A stretch of 64,000 nt of DNA from Roseiarcus sp963835955. Lineage in GTDB: Bacteria > Pseudomonadota > Alphaproteobacteria > Rhizobiales > Beijerinckiaceae. The translations under genes were made by a program, and so were the position numbers. Shown here piece after piece: positions 35,640 to 44,994 of the stretch. Below the pieces are notes generated by a model. The model made no database searches. It saw only the letters and a list, made by a program, of their open reading frames with translations, and was not told the origin of the DNA. The stretch's first letter is position 1. Each line of letters starts with the position of its first letter. The stretch covers positions 62,001-126,000 of the forward strand of contig CAWIHZ010000005.1 in the NCBI GenBank assembly GCA_963835955.1, read 5' to 3'.

Positions 35640-36337
35640 GGGGCTGACCGCCGGGGCGCTTTTCGTTCCCATCCGAACGCCGGCAAATCGTAGGCCAACA
35701 ATTCGCCGATGGCGTCGATCGCGATGTCGACGGACGCGCTTTCATCCGGCGCAGGCTCGGCGCGGGCGTAGTGGCCCTGTCTGGGGAAGACCGTCGTCGC
35801 CCTTTCGCCCCAGATTTTCTTCACCGCGGCGAGGATCCGGGTTTTGTCGTCGATCAGCACGTAGCGGCCGGCGGGGTGCCGGCGCTCGACCTCGGCCAGC
35901 TCGGTCTCCTTATGCACGTAAATCAGGACATTGCCGTCGAAGGCGTCCCACAGGCCCGAGCGCGCCACCTTGTGCGGCTGAAAGACGGCGTCGCCATCGG
36001 AGAGAATGACCGCCGGACCCCATTGCCGAACGTGTCTGACGACCTCGACAGCACGAGGATAGAGGCGATCGGCGAACGGATAGTTGAGGAGCCAGTTGGC
36101 GACAAGATAGAGGGTCGGGTCGTGCGGATGTTCCGCTCGCAAGCGCTCGAGCGCGCCGAGATAGTCGGCGTAGCCGAGGCTTTCGCGCAGCGCCTCGAAC
36201 AGCGCCCAGTAGCGGGCGCAGGCCTGATCGCCGGAGAATAGCTTCAGATGGTCTCGCAGGTCGTCCTGAAAGCGGTCGTTGTCGATCAGCGTGTTGTCGA
36301 CGTCGAACAGGAAGACGACATCGGCTGCGCTCGTCAT
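35636..36337 (-). CDS. HAD-family hydrolase
   Basis: A 233-residue protein with motif I FLFDVDNTLIDND at residues 9-21 (nucleophile Asp and acid/base Asp). Motif II is VILSDGDAV, motif III has the Lys in VYVHKETE-like context and motif IV is VLIDDKTRIL. It should be a soluble phosphatase or related enzyme of unknown substrate. It overlaps the end of the porin fragment by four bases, convergently, and follows the aldolase gene on its own strand by about 55 bp, so a role near sugar phosphates is possible but not shown. Confidence 0.85.
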   Translation of the reverse strand: MTSAADVVFLFDVDNTLIDNDRFQDDLRDHLKLFSGDQACARYWALFEALRESLGYADYLGALERLRAEHPHDPTLYLVANWLLNYPFADRLYPRAVEVVRHVRQWGPAVILSDGDAVFQPHKVARSGLWDAFDGNVLIYVHKETELAEVERRHPAGRYVLIDDKTRILAAVKKIWGERATTVFPRQGHYARAEPAPDESASVDIAIDAIGELLAYDLPAFGWERKAPRRSAP

Positions 36338-36391
36338 CGCGACTTCACCCTTTCGCAGTCGGCGCCGCTTCGTCTCGCGTGACTTGTAATG

Positions 36392-37297
36392 TCAGGTCTT
36401 CACCGTTGAGGCCTGATAGATCTCGTCGATGGACTGAGCTAGCGCCGCGTCGAACTCGGCCTCGCTCATCGAGCGCCTGAGGTCCTGGGCGAGCGCGCGC
36501 GAGAAGCTCGCGACCATGCCGTGATTTTTCGCCAGCAGCTTGCAGGCCTCGGCCCGGGTGTAGCCGCCCGACAGCGCAACAACGCGCACGATCCGCTTGT
36601 GCTTGATCAGCGGCGCGTAAAGATCGGGTGTGCTTGGGATGGTCAGCTTGAGCATGACCTGACGGCCTTCGGGCAGGGCGTCGAGCCTTTTGCCAATCTC
36701 CGCGAACAAGATCGCCTCGGCTCCGGCCTTGTCCGGGCTGTCGATCGAGACCTCGGGTTCGATGATCGGGATCAGCCCATGCTTTCCGATCTGGTCGGCG
36801 ACGTCGAACTGCTGCCTGACGATGGCGGCGACGCCGTCCCTCGAGGCAAGGTTGATGACTGAGCGCATCTTGGTGCCGAAGACGCCGAGTTTCACCGCTC
36901 GGGCGAGAAGCGGCTCAAGGTCAGGCATCGGCTTCATCAACCTGACGCCGTCTTTTTCCGCTTCGAGCCCCTTGTCGACTTTCACAATCGGGACAACGCC
37001 CCGTTCCTCCCACAGGTAGGTCGGAACCGGCTTGCCCTTCGCCTCGCCGTCCATCGTGCGCTCGAACAGGATGGCGGCGATCACCTTCGATCCGTTGAAG
37101 GCTGGCGCGGTGATGATGCGCACCCGCATCTCGTGCACCAGCTTGAACATCTCGGCCTCGCCGTTGTAATCGCTGTCCGAAACACCGTAGTGGCGAAGGG
37201 CGCCGGGCGTCGATCCGCCGCTCTGGTCAAGGGCGGCGATGAAGCCCGGCTTGCCCGCCATTTGCGCCATCATCTTATCATTAGTCATCGTCGTCAT
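36392..37297 (-). CDS. Fructose-bisphosphate aldolase, class I
   Basis: A 301-residue enzyme of the bacterial class I aldolase group: KPGFIAALDQSGGSTPGALRH at the start, AILFERTMDGEAKGKPVP, LWEERGVVPIVKVDKGL, then IPIIEPEVSIDSPDKA and VMLKLTIPS, with the Schiff-base lysine expected in that last segment. It ends with VVALSGGYTRAEAC. It interconverts fructose-1,6-bisphosphate with the two triose phosphates without metal. The gene is isolated; a HAD gene follows it. Confidence 0.92.
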   Translation of the reverse strand: MTTMTNDKMMAQMAGKPGFIAALDQSGGSTPGALRHYGVSDSDYNGEAEMFKLVHEMRVRIITAPAFNGSKVIAAILFERTMDGEAKGKPVPTYLWEERGVVPIVKVDKGLEAEKDGVRLMKPMPDLEPLLARAVKLGVFGTKMRSVINLASRDGVAAIVRQQFDVADQIGKHGLIPIIEPEVSIDSPDKAGAEAILFAEIGKRLDALPEGRQVMLKLTIPSTPDLYAPLIKHKRIVRVVALSGGYTRAEACKLLAKNHGMVASFSRALAQDLRRSMSEAEFDAALAQSIDEIYQASTVKT

Positions 37298-37835
37298 CCT
37301 CGCCTCGAGACCTTCGCCTTCCGCGATTAAGCGTTTCGCGCTGATAAGGTCAACGGCGGGTCGCCGCTCCCGCGCGCGCCAGATGGGAGCGTCGTCATCA
37401 ACCCGTCGTAGCGAAAGCCGTTCGAAGACAGTCTATCACTGAACGGGCTGCTGTCACGCGCGCCGGGGCGCGATCCGGCGAAGACGGCGTTCACGCGACC
37501 GCGGGCGGCGTGGTCTTCCATCGCGTCGCATGGCTCGCCGCTGGACACGAAGAGCGACCCGGGAGCGGGTCTGCGAAGTCGTCAAACAGACCGCCCAGTG
37601 ATTGCGCCTTGCCTGCCTGAAAGGAGACATGGCGCTCATGCGGGCGCGGGCCGCAAATCGCCAGGGCCACGATATGCCGGCTTCGTCAATCGACAGCCGG
37701 TTCGCGACGCCGGAGTCGCCCGAGGCGGAACCGGACGTCGCCACGCGCGCCGCGGCTGCTTGCCGAAGGGACGCCAATTCTCAGAAAAGCGCGACAAACG
37801 CGTTCTGCGCTTTGGCGCCGAAACGCTGGCCTTCA
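37298..37835. other. Gap of 538 bp without a recognisable gene
   Basis: The short open frames here on both strands do not resemble any family I know and lack ribosome sites. The aldolase promoter should lie at the left end. The rest looks like ordinary non-coding or decayed sequence. Confidence 0.4.
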
Positions 37836-38444
37836 CTAACACGGAGCGTTGATTTGGGCCGCCGTTCGGGGGATCATCATGACCGAATCGTGGAGCGTGA
37901 CCGCGCCGATCGAGTAATAGATTCCGGTCGGCTGAAACGGATATTGCACTTCGCCCAGGATGACATAGCTGGCGGCCGCGCCGGTGAAGGCCGCGGCGAT
38001 CGACGGATCGACCGGCAATTGCTGACCCGTCGGCCGCGCCGTCCCGTTGGCGTTCGGGCAACTAAGCTGGACCGTTCCCGTAGTGACGCCGTTGACGGTG
38101 GCGAGCTTCAACTCTGACACCACGACTTTGACCCCGCTGCCGTCATATGGATATAGGATCAGGGCCGGATACCCCAGGATCTGAGTGAGTTCGGCCTGCG
38201 TGATGGTGGCTGAGCCATTGTTGTTGGCTTGAGCGAATATATTGGCGACCGTCGTCGCGGCGAGCGTCACTCGGCGCTGCACGCTGAAGATCTGACCACC
38301 ATAGACGATGAGGCTCATCAGCAGCAGGGCGACCGGCATGATCAGCGCCATCTCGACGGCGGCCAAACCGCGCTCGTCGTCCAATGCGGCGCGCGGCGCG
38401 CGGCGCGCCGCCGCCAGGCGGTTGCGGATCGCTGGCGCTGTCAC
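37836..38444 (-). CDS. TadE-like pilus assembly protein (second of two)
   Basis: About 200 residues with an N-terminal cytoplasmic basic stretch, then DERGLAAVEMALIMPVALLLMSLIVYGGQIF, the TadE-type segment with the conserved Glu in front of the hydrophobic helix. A long extracytoplasmic domain follows. The start is GTG 38444, which overlaps the stop of the upstream TadE gene (GTGA). The long upstream extension is not TadE-like. It should be a minor pseudopilin or assembly factor of a Flp/Tad pilus in the envelope. The rest of a tad locus is not in the window. Confidence 0.75.
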   Translation of the reverse strand: MTAPAIRNRLAAARRAPRAALDDERGLAAVEMALIMPVALLLMSLIVYGGQIFSVQRRVTLAATTVANIFAQANNNGSATITQAELTQILGYPALILYPYDGSGVKVVVSELKLATVNGVTTGTVQLSCPNANGTARPTGQQLPVDPSIAAAFTGAAASYVILGEVQYPFQPTGIYYSIGAVTLHDSVMMIPRTAAQINAPC

Positions 38445-38995
38445 AGGGGTTCGATCCTGAAGATCTGCGTCGAGGCCATCAGCATTTTGCCGTTCCCCAG
38501 GTTCGCGAAATTGAGGCCGAGCGGGCCGCCGTAGACGGGCCATGGATACATCGCCACCAGCAGCATGTCGGTGCCGGAGGCGCCGGCGTTGGCGCCGACG
38601 TCGACGGTGGGCGTGCCGATGAGTTTGCCGGTGGAGTCGAACTGCGGCAGCAGCGAAGCGAGGTTGGTCGTGCCCGCCGGCAGCGGCGTCAGTTCGACGA
38701 CCAGCTGCGAGCAGTCGAAGAGAGAGGTCAGTTCCGTGCAAATCTGGGTCTTGAACTGTGCCGTCGTCAACGACCCGGTCTGATTGGTCATGACGATTCT
38801 CGCAGCCTCTTCGGCCGCGGTCTCGAAGAAAGCCTTGACGAGAAAAATCGTGGCGGCCTGCAGCGTAGCGAGGACAATGCCAAAAAATATTGGAGCCACG
38901 AGGGCGAACTCGACCGCGGGCGACGCGCCCTCGTCCCGGGCGAACAATCGACCAAGGCGGGAGATGACGACCAACAGTTTTCCCACGACCAGCAT
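38441..38995 (-). CDS. TadE-like pilus assembly protein
   Basis: A 184-residue protein with RDEGASPAVEFALVAPIFFGIVLATL near residue 22, the TadE prepilin-like segment with Glu at position five of the mature helix. A C-terminal extracytoplasmic domain with two cysteines (QICTELTSLFDCSQ) follows. It is coupled by four bases to a second TadE-like gene and is divergent from the vWA/TadG-like gene at 39582. The three together would be the minor pilin part of a Tad system. No ATPase or secretin gene is nearby. Confidence 0.8.
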   Translation of the reverse strand: MLVVGKLLVVISRLGRLFARDEGASPAVEFALVAPIFFGIVLATLQAATIFLVKAFFETAAEEAARIVMTNQTGSLTTAQFKTQICTELTSLFDCSQLVVELTPLPAGTTNLASLLPQFDSTGKLIGTPTVDVGANAGASGTDMLLVAMYPWPVYGGPLGLNFANLGNGKMLMASTQIFRIEPL

Positions 38996-39581
38996 TATCG
39001 CCCGATCCCAGCTGACCCTAGCGGAAGATATTCTGCGACAAACTTTAACCCGGCCTTATTCGCGGCCAAGAATTTCTATTAAAGGCGAGTGAATTGAAGG
39101 CGTAGGCCTAACGGTTTTGAATTTCAGTTGCTTGCGGTTGATCCGTTATGACTTACCTTGCGTCAACGCGAAATCTTGGGCTGGTCGGGGCATTGCCGAT
39201 GTCTGGATGACAGTTCGATTCCGCCGCAACTTTTCCGACTCGATTCAGTCCGAAGAGTTCCGGTCAATGCGATATGGGAGCGAAGCGCGGCCCTCTTGCT
39301 AACCTCTACGGACGGATCTTCGCTACCTCAGCGGATTGGGATACGCCAATAAGGTAAATCCGTGAGGGATCACCCAGATTATCCAAATAAACTAACGTTG
39401 ACGAGATTTTATGTTCGGTCTGAACGGCCGTGAATAGGGTAATTTCGTCGAAATTCGTCAAATTTTAACAATTGTATTAGCTCGCGATTAAAATGTTGAC
39501 TGCTTCATTCCTGGAGTTTGGTCATTGGGCGCGATGAACCATGTCAGGTTCGGAGCGTCGAATAAACAGCGAGCGGAACCT
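38996..39581. other. Divergent intergenic region of the Tad genes (586 bp)
   Basis: Distinctly AT-rich compared with the flanks, especially 39060-39520. It must hold the promoters for both the TadE pair and the TadG-like gene. I could not find a -35/-10 pair good enough to report, and no gene or RNA is recognisable. Confidence 0.45.
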
Positions 39582-41045
39582 ATGTCGAACTCTGTTTTCG
39601 GCCGCCTGCTTCACAACCGCAACGGCAACGTCACGATGATGTATGCGATGATGGCGCCGATCCTCATGTTCGGAGGCGCGGCGGCGATCGACTATGGCCG
39701 GGCGGCGCAAATTCACACCAAGCTCAACGCCGCCGCCGACGCCGCCGCGCTCGCCGCGCTGACCCCGAACATGCTGCAACAAAGCGATTCGGTCGCGGAG
39801 GCGGCTGCGACTTCGCTGTTCAACGGCCTCGTGGCCGGCATATCCGGACTGACTCCGGGCGCGACCCAAGTCGCCGTCACCATCACCGAGGGCGCCGACA
39901 ACGTGTTGACGCGCAGCGTCAGCGTCAGCTACTCGACCTCGGTCAACACGATTTTCGCCGCCGTGCTAAGCAAGGACTCGCTCGCCGTGTCCGGCAGTTC
40001 GACAGCGAAAGCGCAGATTCCGCCGAATATCGATTTCTACGTTCTGCTCGACAATTCGCCCTCGATGGCCCTGCCGGCGACGCAAGCGGGCATCACCCAG
40101 ATGGAGAACCTGACTCCGAAGCAGGACGGCGGCAACAACTGCGCCTTCGCCTGTCACCAGGCGAGCACGGGCAATAGCGACACCCTGGGCAATCCGTGCG
40201 CCGACGGCACGGCGCCGACGCTGAGCAGCGCGCCCTATTGCGACGTGACCCACCACGGCGCGCAGATCGACAATTACGCGCTCGCCCGAAAAAATAATAT
40301 CACGCTGCGCCTCGACGAATTGAACACCGGCGTTTCGACCCTGCTGCAGACGGCGTCCTCGACCGCGCAGTCGTCGCAATTTTCGTCGCCGCCGCAGTAT
40401 CGATTCGCGATCTACTCGATGGATTCGCTGTGGTCGATCGGCCTCAACCAGCTGATGCCGCTGACAACCGACTACATGGCCAATTGGACCACCGCGTCGG
40501 CCAATTTCGGCGTGATGGAGATGTATTCCAACAACAACGACTGCGCCAATTCGGCCTGCTCTTCGGGCACGAGCTCTCCGGGCGGCGACGTCGGCACCAA
40601 CTACGACAATTCGCTCGGCAAGCTGAGCCAGGCGAGCTACATCCCCAATCCCGGCAACGGCACCAACCAGGTCGGGGACACGCCGCAAAAGGTCCTGTTC
40701 ATCGTCACCGACGGGGTCGAGGACGAGAAGAGCGGCAGCCGCCTCCAGCAGGCGATCAACGATCTCGGCAACGCTCCGGGCGGCAATTCGAACAGCACGA
40801 ACTGGTGCACGACCATCAAGAACCGCGGCATCAAGATCGCGATCCTCTATACCGACTATCTGCCGGTGCCGACCAACAGCTGGTATGCGAACTGGATCGC
40901 GCCGATCCAGTCCGATATCGGCCCGGCCCTCCAAGCTTGCGCGACCCCCGGCCTGTTCTATGACGCCGCAATCGGCGCCGACCTCGGCCAGGCGCTTTCC
41001 GCGCTATTCGCCGCGGTCACCCAGACCGGCCATTTGACCAACTGA
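39582..41045 (+). CDS. TadG-like protein with von Willebrand factor A domain
   Basis: A 487-residue protein. An N-terminal Tad helix (HNRNGNVTMMYAMMAPILMFGGAAAIDYGRAA) is followed by KLNAAADAAALAAL, the standard start of TadG proteins. A vWA domain begins near residue 165 with FYVLLDNSPSMALP, a metal-ion-dependent adhesion motif (DxSxS with Asn). It continues with FIVTDGVEDEK. Several Cys pairs in the middle suggest disulfides in the periplasm. The start at 39582 (MSNSVFG) is preferred to 39525 because GAGCGGA lies upstream. It should be anchored in the inner membrane and act in Flp pilus assembly or adhesion. Confidence 0.82.
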   Translation: MSNSVFGRLLHNRNGNVTMMYAMMAPILMFGGAAAIDYGRAAQIHTKLNAAADAAALAALTPNMLQQSDSVAEAAATSLFNGLVAGISGLTPGATQVAVTITEGADNVLTRSVSVSYSTSVNTIFAAVLSKDSLAVSGSSTAKAQIPPNIDFYVLLDNSPSMALPATQAGITQMENLTPKQDGGNNCAFACHQASTGNSDTLGNPCADGTAPTLSSAPYCDVTHHGAQIDNYALARKNNITLRLDELNTGVSTLLQTASSTAQSSQFSSPPQYRFAIYSMDSLWSIGLNQLMPLTTDYMANWTTASANFGVMEMYSNNNDCANSACSSGTSSPGGDVGTNYDNSLGKLSQASYIPNPGNGTNQVGDTPQKVLFIVTDGVEDEKSGSRLQQAINDLGNAPGGNSNSTNWCTTIKNRGIKIAILYTDYLPVPTNSWYANWIAPIQSDIGPALQACATPGLFYDAAIGADLGQALSALFAAVTQTGHLTN

Positions 41046-41095
41046 CCTCCGACCCGCGCGCTGGCAATGCGGCGCCGGGACGACTTTCATTAGAT

Positions 41096-41335
41096 TTTGG
41101 CGATCGCGATGTGCGCGGTTCTGTCTGTGTCGCGGGCAAGGCTCGGTGGACATGGGCCTGTTCGCGAAGTCGAAGGTGGCGTTCCTGCAGGGGTTTCTCA
41201 AGCTCGAGAATGGCGTTCCTAGCCACGACACCTGCAGCCGGCTTTTCCACATGCTCGGCCCGGAGCAGTTCAGGGCGGCGTTCCAGCGCTTCATGGGCTG
41301 GTTTCTCCGAGCAATGCGAAGGGATTGCCGCACAC
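41096..41335 (+). pseudogene. ISAs1-family transposase remnant
   Basis: One frame reads LFAKSKVAFLQGFLKLENGVPSH, then DTCSRLFHMLGPEQFRAAFQRFM, the N-terminal domain of ISAs1-type transposases. A frame change continues with SEQCEGIAAHIA. LAIAMCAVL just before is likely part of the same gene. The DDE catalytic part is missing. It lies between the TadG-like gene and the PEP-CTERM-like protein. Confidence 0.65.
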
Positions 41336-41419
41336 ATTGCGCACGCTTTACGGCGGTTGACAAGGATGACGCAACGTGATTACGTAATGCCTGATGCGGG
41401 ACATGTAGGTGGGGACCTC

Positions 41420-42130
41420 ATGAAATTGAAACTTCTGGCCAGCGCGCTGACGCTGGCGACGGGTTGCTTGCTGGGGGCAATTCCAGCGGAGGCGACCACG
41501 ATTGAAATTGGCCTTGCTCAGGCGCCGCCTGGCATGGGCCCGATCACGACCGAAGCGACCGGCACGGGTGTGACGGGCGCCAGTTGGTTTGGCTCGTACG
41601 ACAACTATCTCTTCAATGTCATCCTGGCCACCGACCCCGCCCCGATCGGTCTCTCCAGCGGCACGCTTGACGTTACGCTGCCGGCCGCTTTGGGAGGAGC
41701 GTCCGGTCCGATTTACGTGTACGTTACCGAAACTGGCCTCACTTCGCCGCAGTCGACTGTCGATTTCCTCAGCCAGCTCAGCATCGACAACTTGCCCACC
41801 GGTTGGGCCGAGACTGAATTGACCTATCTCGATAGCACGGGCGCGGCCTACGGATTGGGCACTCTACTAGCGTCTTCGAGTAGCGCCGGCACACAAAGCA
41901 TCGCCGCCACCGGGGCGGTGACTCCAGATTCGCCATTCTCCCTGACCGAGGTGTATGCGATTTATTCGAACGGTTATGCGGGGATCAACACGTCGACGGA
42001 ATATATCTCGGGAAGCGTGGACCCTGCGCCGGCTCCTTCGATCGGCGCTGGCGTTCCAGGCGTTCTTGCCGTCGGCGGCGTGTTGCTCGGCATGACGTTC
42101 CTCAGACGCTCGCGCCTATCTTTAAGCTAA
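41420..42130 (+). CDS. Exported protein with PEP-CTERM-like C-terminal anchor
   Basis: A 236-residue protein with an N-terminal signal peptide (MKLKLLASALTLATGCLLGAIPAEA). The mature body is rich in Thr, Ser and Gly without Cys. The C-terminus reads APAPSIGAGVPGVLAVGG, a hydrophobic helix, then RRSRLSLS. That order (Pro-rich motif, helix, basic tail) is the PEP-CTERM type sorting signal, in one of its alphaproteobacterial variants. Such proteins are processed by an exosortase, which is not in this window. The start follows GTGGGGACC. Function unknown; a surface or extracellular role is likely. Confidence 0.7.
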   Translation: MKLKLLASALTLATGCLLGAIPAEATTIEIGLAQAPPGMGPITTEATGTGVTGASWFGSYDNYLFNVILATDPAPIGLSSGTLDVTLPAALGGASGPIYVYVTETGLTSPQSTVDFLSQLSIDNLPTGWAETELTYLDSTGAAYGLGTLLASSSSAGTQSIAATGAVTPDSPFSLTEVYAIYSNGYAGINTSTEYISGSVDPAPAPSIGAGVPGVLAVGGVLLGMTFLRRSRLSLS

Positions 42131-42479
42131 TTTCGACTTAGGGCGATCATTTCCCCGGGGCGATCCAAGCCGACCGACTGTCGCCATCCAACTCGTCACT
42201 TCGCGCTTTCAGCACCGCGGGCGCGTCCAATACGCCGATGAATTGAAGTCGGCGATCGTGGCGAGGCGCCTCGTCGAGCCTTTGGAGCGCTGAGGCCTTT
42301 TTTCGGGAAGCCGCGACACAGAGAGGAGAGAACTCTGTGCGCTGTCGATGTGGGCGTCGGCGCCGTCTTGACGCAACGACAACGTGACGAGTCCAGCGGT
42401 GGCCGAAATTTCTGTCGGCTCGATCGCAATCATCTGCGGCGTTGATATTACTGGCGGTGGTTGAAGGATTCGGGCCACG
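42131..42479. other. Gap of 349 bp before the MATE gene
   Basis: I see no gene, repeat or hairpin with a T-run. Short frames on the minus strand have no start context. The MATE promoter should be in the right part. Confidence 0.35.
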
Positions 42480-43892
42480 ATGTCCGCCGCGCCGCAATCC
42501 GCCCGAGATCGAGCCGCCGACGGCTGGCTTTGGCGCGAGCTCGGCGCGACCTTCGCGCTGAGCTGGCCGCTGGTTCTCGCCAATGTCGCGGTCAACGTGA
42601 TGACGGCGACCGACTTCATGATGCTTGGCTGGCTGTCGCCGCGGGCGCTCGCCGCGGGCGCGCTCGGCTTCAATCTCTATCAGCCGGCGTTCCTGCTCGG
42701 CCTCGGCGTGGTCGCGGCCCTATCGCCGATCGCCGCGTCCAAGCTCGGCGCCGGGCAAGGCGCGGAGGGCATCCGGCGCGCTGCGCAACAAGCGTTTCTG
42801 TCCGCGCTCATAATAACCGCAGTGACCTGGATCGCCCTGTCGCAGACGACGCCGATCCTCCTCGCCATCGGCGAAGCGCCCGACCTCGCCCGGGACGCGG
42901 GCGTCTATATGCGCGGATTTCAATGGGGCCTCGCGCCGAGCCTCATATTCTTTGCCGGGCGTTCGGTGTTCGCGGCGCTCGAGCGACCGCGTCCGACGCT
43001 GGTCGCGGGCCTCATCGCCGTCGGCTTCAACGCCCTCGCCAATTATGCGCTGATCTTCGGCAAGCTCGGAATGCCGGCGCTCGGGATCATCGGCTCCGGC
43101 CTGGCGACCACGTTGTCGCAGACGCTTATGCTCGCGGTTCTCATCGCCGCCTCGCTGATCGACCCGCGCATGCGGCGGTTGCGCCTTTTCGCGCTGCCGT
43201 GGCTGCCAGACAGGCGCGAACTTTCAGCCTTGTGGCGACTCGGACTTCCCATCGGAGCGACGATCGTCGCCGAGGTCGGCGTCTTCTCCGCCGCGACGCT
43301 GGCGATGGGGCTCATCAGCCGCGCGGCGCTGGAAGCGCACGCGATCGCGCTGCAGATCGCCTCTCTCGCCTTCATGGTCCCGCTCGGACTCGGCCAGGCG
43401 GCGACTGTCAGGGTCGGCCGCGCCTATGGCGCGCGCGACCCAATCGCGATTGCGCGCGCGGGCTGGTCCGCATTCGCCCTCACCGCCGCCTTCGCCGTCC
43501 TCTCCGCAACGACGATGATCGCCTTTCCGCGGCTCTTGATCGCGCCTTTCGTCGACGTCGACGCGCCGGCCAACGCGAGCGCCGTCAGCCTTGCATGCGC
43601 CTTCCTGACGATCGCCGCGATCTTCCAGATCTTCGACGCCGGTCAGGCGACGCTCGCCAACATGCTGCGCGGCCTGCACGACTCGCGCTGGCCGCTCGTC
43701 ATCGCGCTGATCGGCTACTGGGCGATCGGCGCGCCGGTCGGCCTGGCGCTGGGTTTTGCGACCCCGCTCGGCGGCGTCGGAATCTGGATCGGTCTCGCCG
43801 CTGGCCTCGCGGTCGTCGCCGTCCTCCTGATGGCGCGCTGGCTGGGCTGGGAGCGGCGGGGTTTCCTCGTGCGCGCGCCAGGCGCCGTTTGA
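42480..43892 (+). CDS. MATE family efflux transporter
   Basis: A 470-residue protein with about 12 membrane helices in two halves. The first half begins with LSWPLVLANVAVNVMTATDFMMLGWLSP, typical of NorM/DinF-type MATE proteins. The second half starts near LWRLGLPIGATIVAEVGVFSA, the repeat of the same element. It would exchange cations for drugs or metabolites across the inner membrane. The substrate is unknown. It is followed by the nucleoside hydrolase gene after about 86 bp on the same strand. Confidence 0.92.
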   Translation: MSAAPQSARDRAADGWLWRELGATFALSWPLVLANVAVNVMTATDFMMLGWLSPRALAAGALGFNLYQPAFLLGLGVVAALSPIAASKLGAGQGAEGIRRAAQQAFLSALIITAVTWIALSQTTPILLAIGEAPDLARDAGVYMRGFQWGLAPSLIFFAGRSVFAALERPRPTLVAGLIAVGFNALANYALIFGKLGMPALGIIGSGLATTLSQTLMLAVLIAASLIDPRMRRLRLFALPWLPDRRELSALWRLGLPIGATIVAEVGVFSAATLAMGLISRAALEAHAIALQIASLAFMVPLGLGQAATVRVGRAYGARDPIAIARAGWSAFALTAAFAVLSATTMIAFPRLLIAPFVDVDAPANASAVSLACAFLTIAAIFQIFDAGQATLANMLRGLHDSRWPLVIALIGYWAIGAPVGLALGFATPLGGVGIWIGLAAGLAVVAVLLMARWLGWERRGFLVRAPGAV

Positions 43893-43978
43893 CGCGCGGT
43901 CGCGAGTTGAAACAAGATGGCTCGCCGCATTCGAGGAAGACCGGAGCGGTTCGACGAGACCGTCTGGAAGCCGAGGCC

Positions 43979-44974
43979 ATGCCGCAGCCCGCTGAACCGA
44001 TCGTCATCGACGTCGACACCGGAATCGACGACGCGCTGGCGCTGCTTTACGCCTGCGCGCCTGGGCAGGCGGAAATCCTTGGCGTCTCCACTGTGGTCGG
44101 CAATGTCGGCCTGCCGGCGGCGACCCGCAACACGCGGGCGGTTCTGGCGCTCGCCGGGCGCGCCGACATTCCGGTGTGGCCGGGCGCGGCGACGGCGCTC
44201 TCCAACCCGATGCGCGACGCGAGCGAGGTGCACGGCAAGAGCGGCCTCGGCTATGCGCTCCTGCCCGAGTCGCGCGAGCCCGCGCGCAGCGCCTATGCGG
44301 TCGAGGCCATCGTCGCCGCGGCCCACGCCCATGCCGGGCGCCTCCTCCTCGTCGCCACCGGGCCCATGACCAATATCGCGCTCGCCCTCATGCGCGAGCC
44401 CGAACTGCCGCGCCTCCTCAAGCGCTTTGTCATCATGGGCGGCGCCTATAGCGAGCCCGGCAATGTGACGCCGAGCGCCGAGTTCAACATCTGGCACGAC
44501 CCCGAGGCCGCGCGCATCGTCTTTCACGCCTTCGGCGGCGTGGGCGCGACGCCGGTGGTCGCGGTCGGCCTCGACGTGACCCGCAAGACGATCATCGACG
44601 AGAGCGATGTGGCGGCGCTCGCCGCGCGCTTGAGCGGCAAGCCGCTGGGCCCGGCGCTGACGCGCTTCATCGAGGATTCCTCGCGCCATTATTTCGAACT
44701 GATGGAGAAATGGCACGGGCGGCGATTCGTCACCATGCACGACCCGCTGGCCCTCGCGGTCGCGCTCGATCCGACGCTCATCGAAACGCGCCGCACGACC
44801 GTCGACGTCGAGACGGCGGGACGGCTCGCGACTGGAGCGACGATCGCCGACTGGCGCGGCCAATGGGGCCGCCTCCCCAACGCCGAAGTCGCGGTTGCGG
44901 TTGACGCGGAGCGCTTCCGGGGCATGTTTTTCGAGGCGATGGTTCGCCTGGCGGAGGGCCCGGCCGAGCGATAG
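43979..44974 (+). CDS. Nucleoside hydrolase (inosine-uridine preferring type)
   Basis: A 331-residue enzyme with the calcium-binding motif VIDVDTGIDDALALLYA at the N-terminus. Other marks are STVVGNVGLPAATRN, LLLVATGPMTNIALAL, VIMGGAYSEPGNVTPSAEFNIWHDPEAA and the second metal Asp in VTMHDPLALA. It cleaves ribonucleosides to base and ribose. Without a signal peptide it acts in the cytoplasm. An adenosine deaminase gene lies about 3 kb away on the same strand, so purine salvage may be a common theme. Confidence 0.93.
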   Translation: MPQPAEPIVIDVDTGIDDALALLYACAPGQAEILGVSTVVGNVGLPAATRNTRAVLALAGRADIPVWPGAATALSNPMRDASEVHGKSGLGYALLPESREPARSAYAVEAIVAAAHAHAGRLLLVATGPMTNIALALMREPELPRLLKRFVIMGGAYSEPGNVTPSAEFNIWHDPEAARIVFHAFGGVGATPVVAVGLDVTRKTIIDESDVAALAARLSGKPLGPALTRFIEDSSRHYFELMEKWHGRRFVTMHDPLALAVALDPTLIETRRTTVDVETAGRLATGATIADWRGQWGRLPNAEVAVAVDAERFRGMFFEAMVRLAEGPAER

Positions 44975-44994
44975 GACATCGCGCTCCGATCGCG

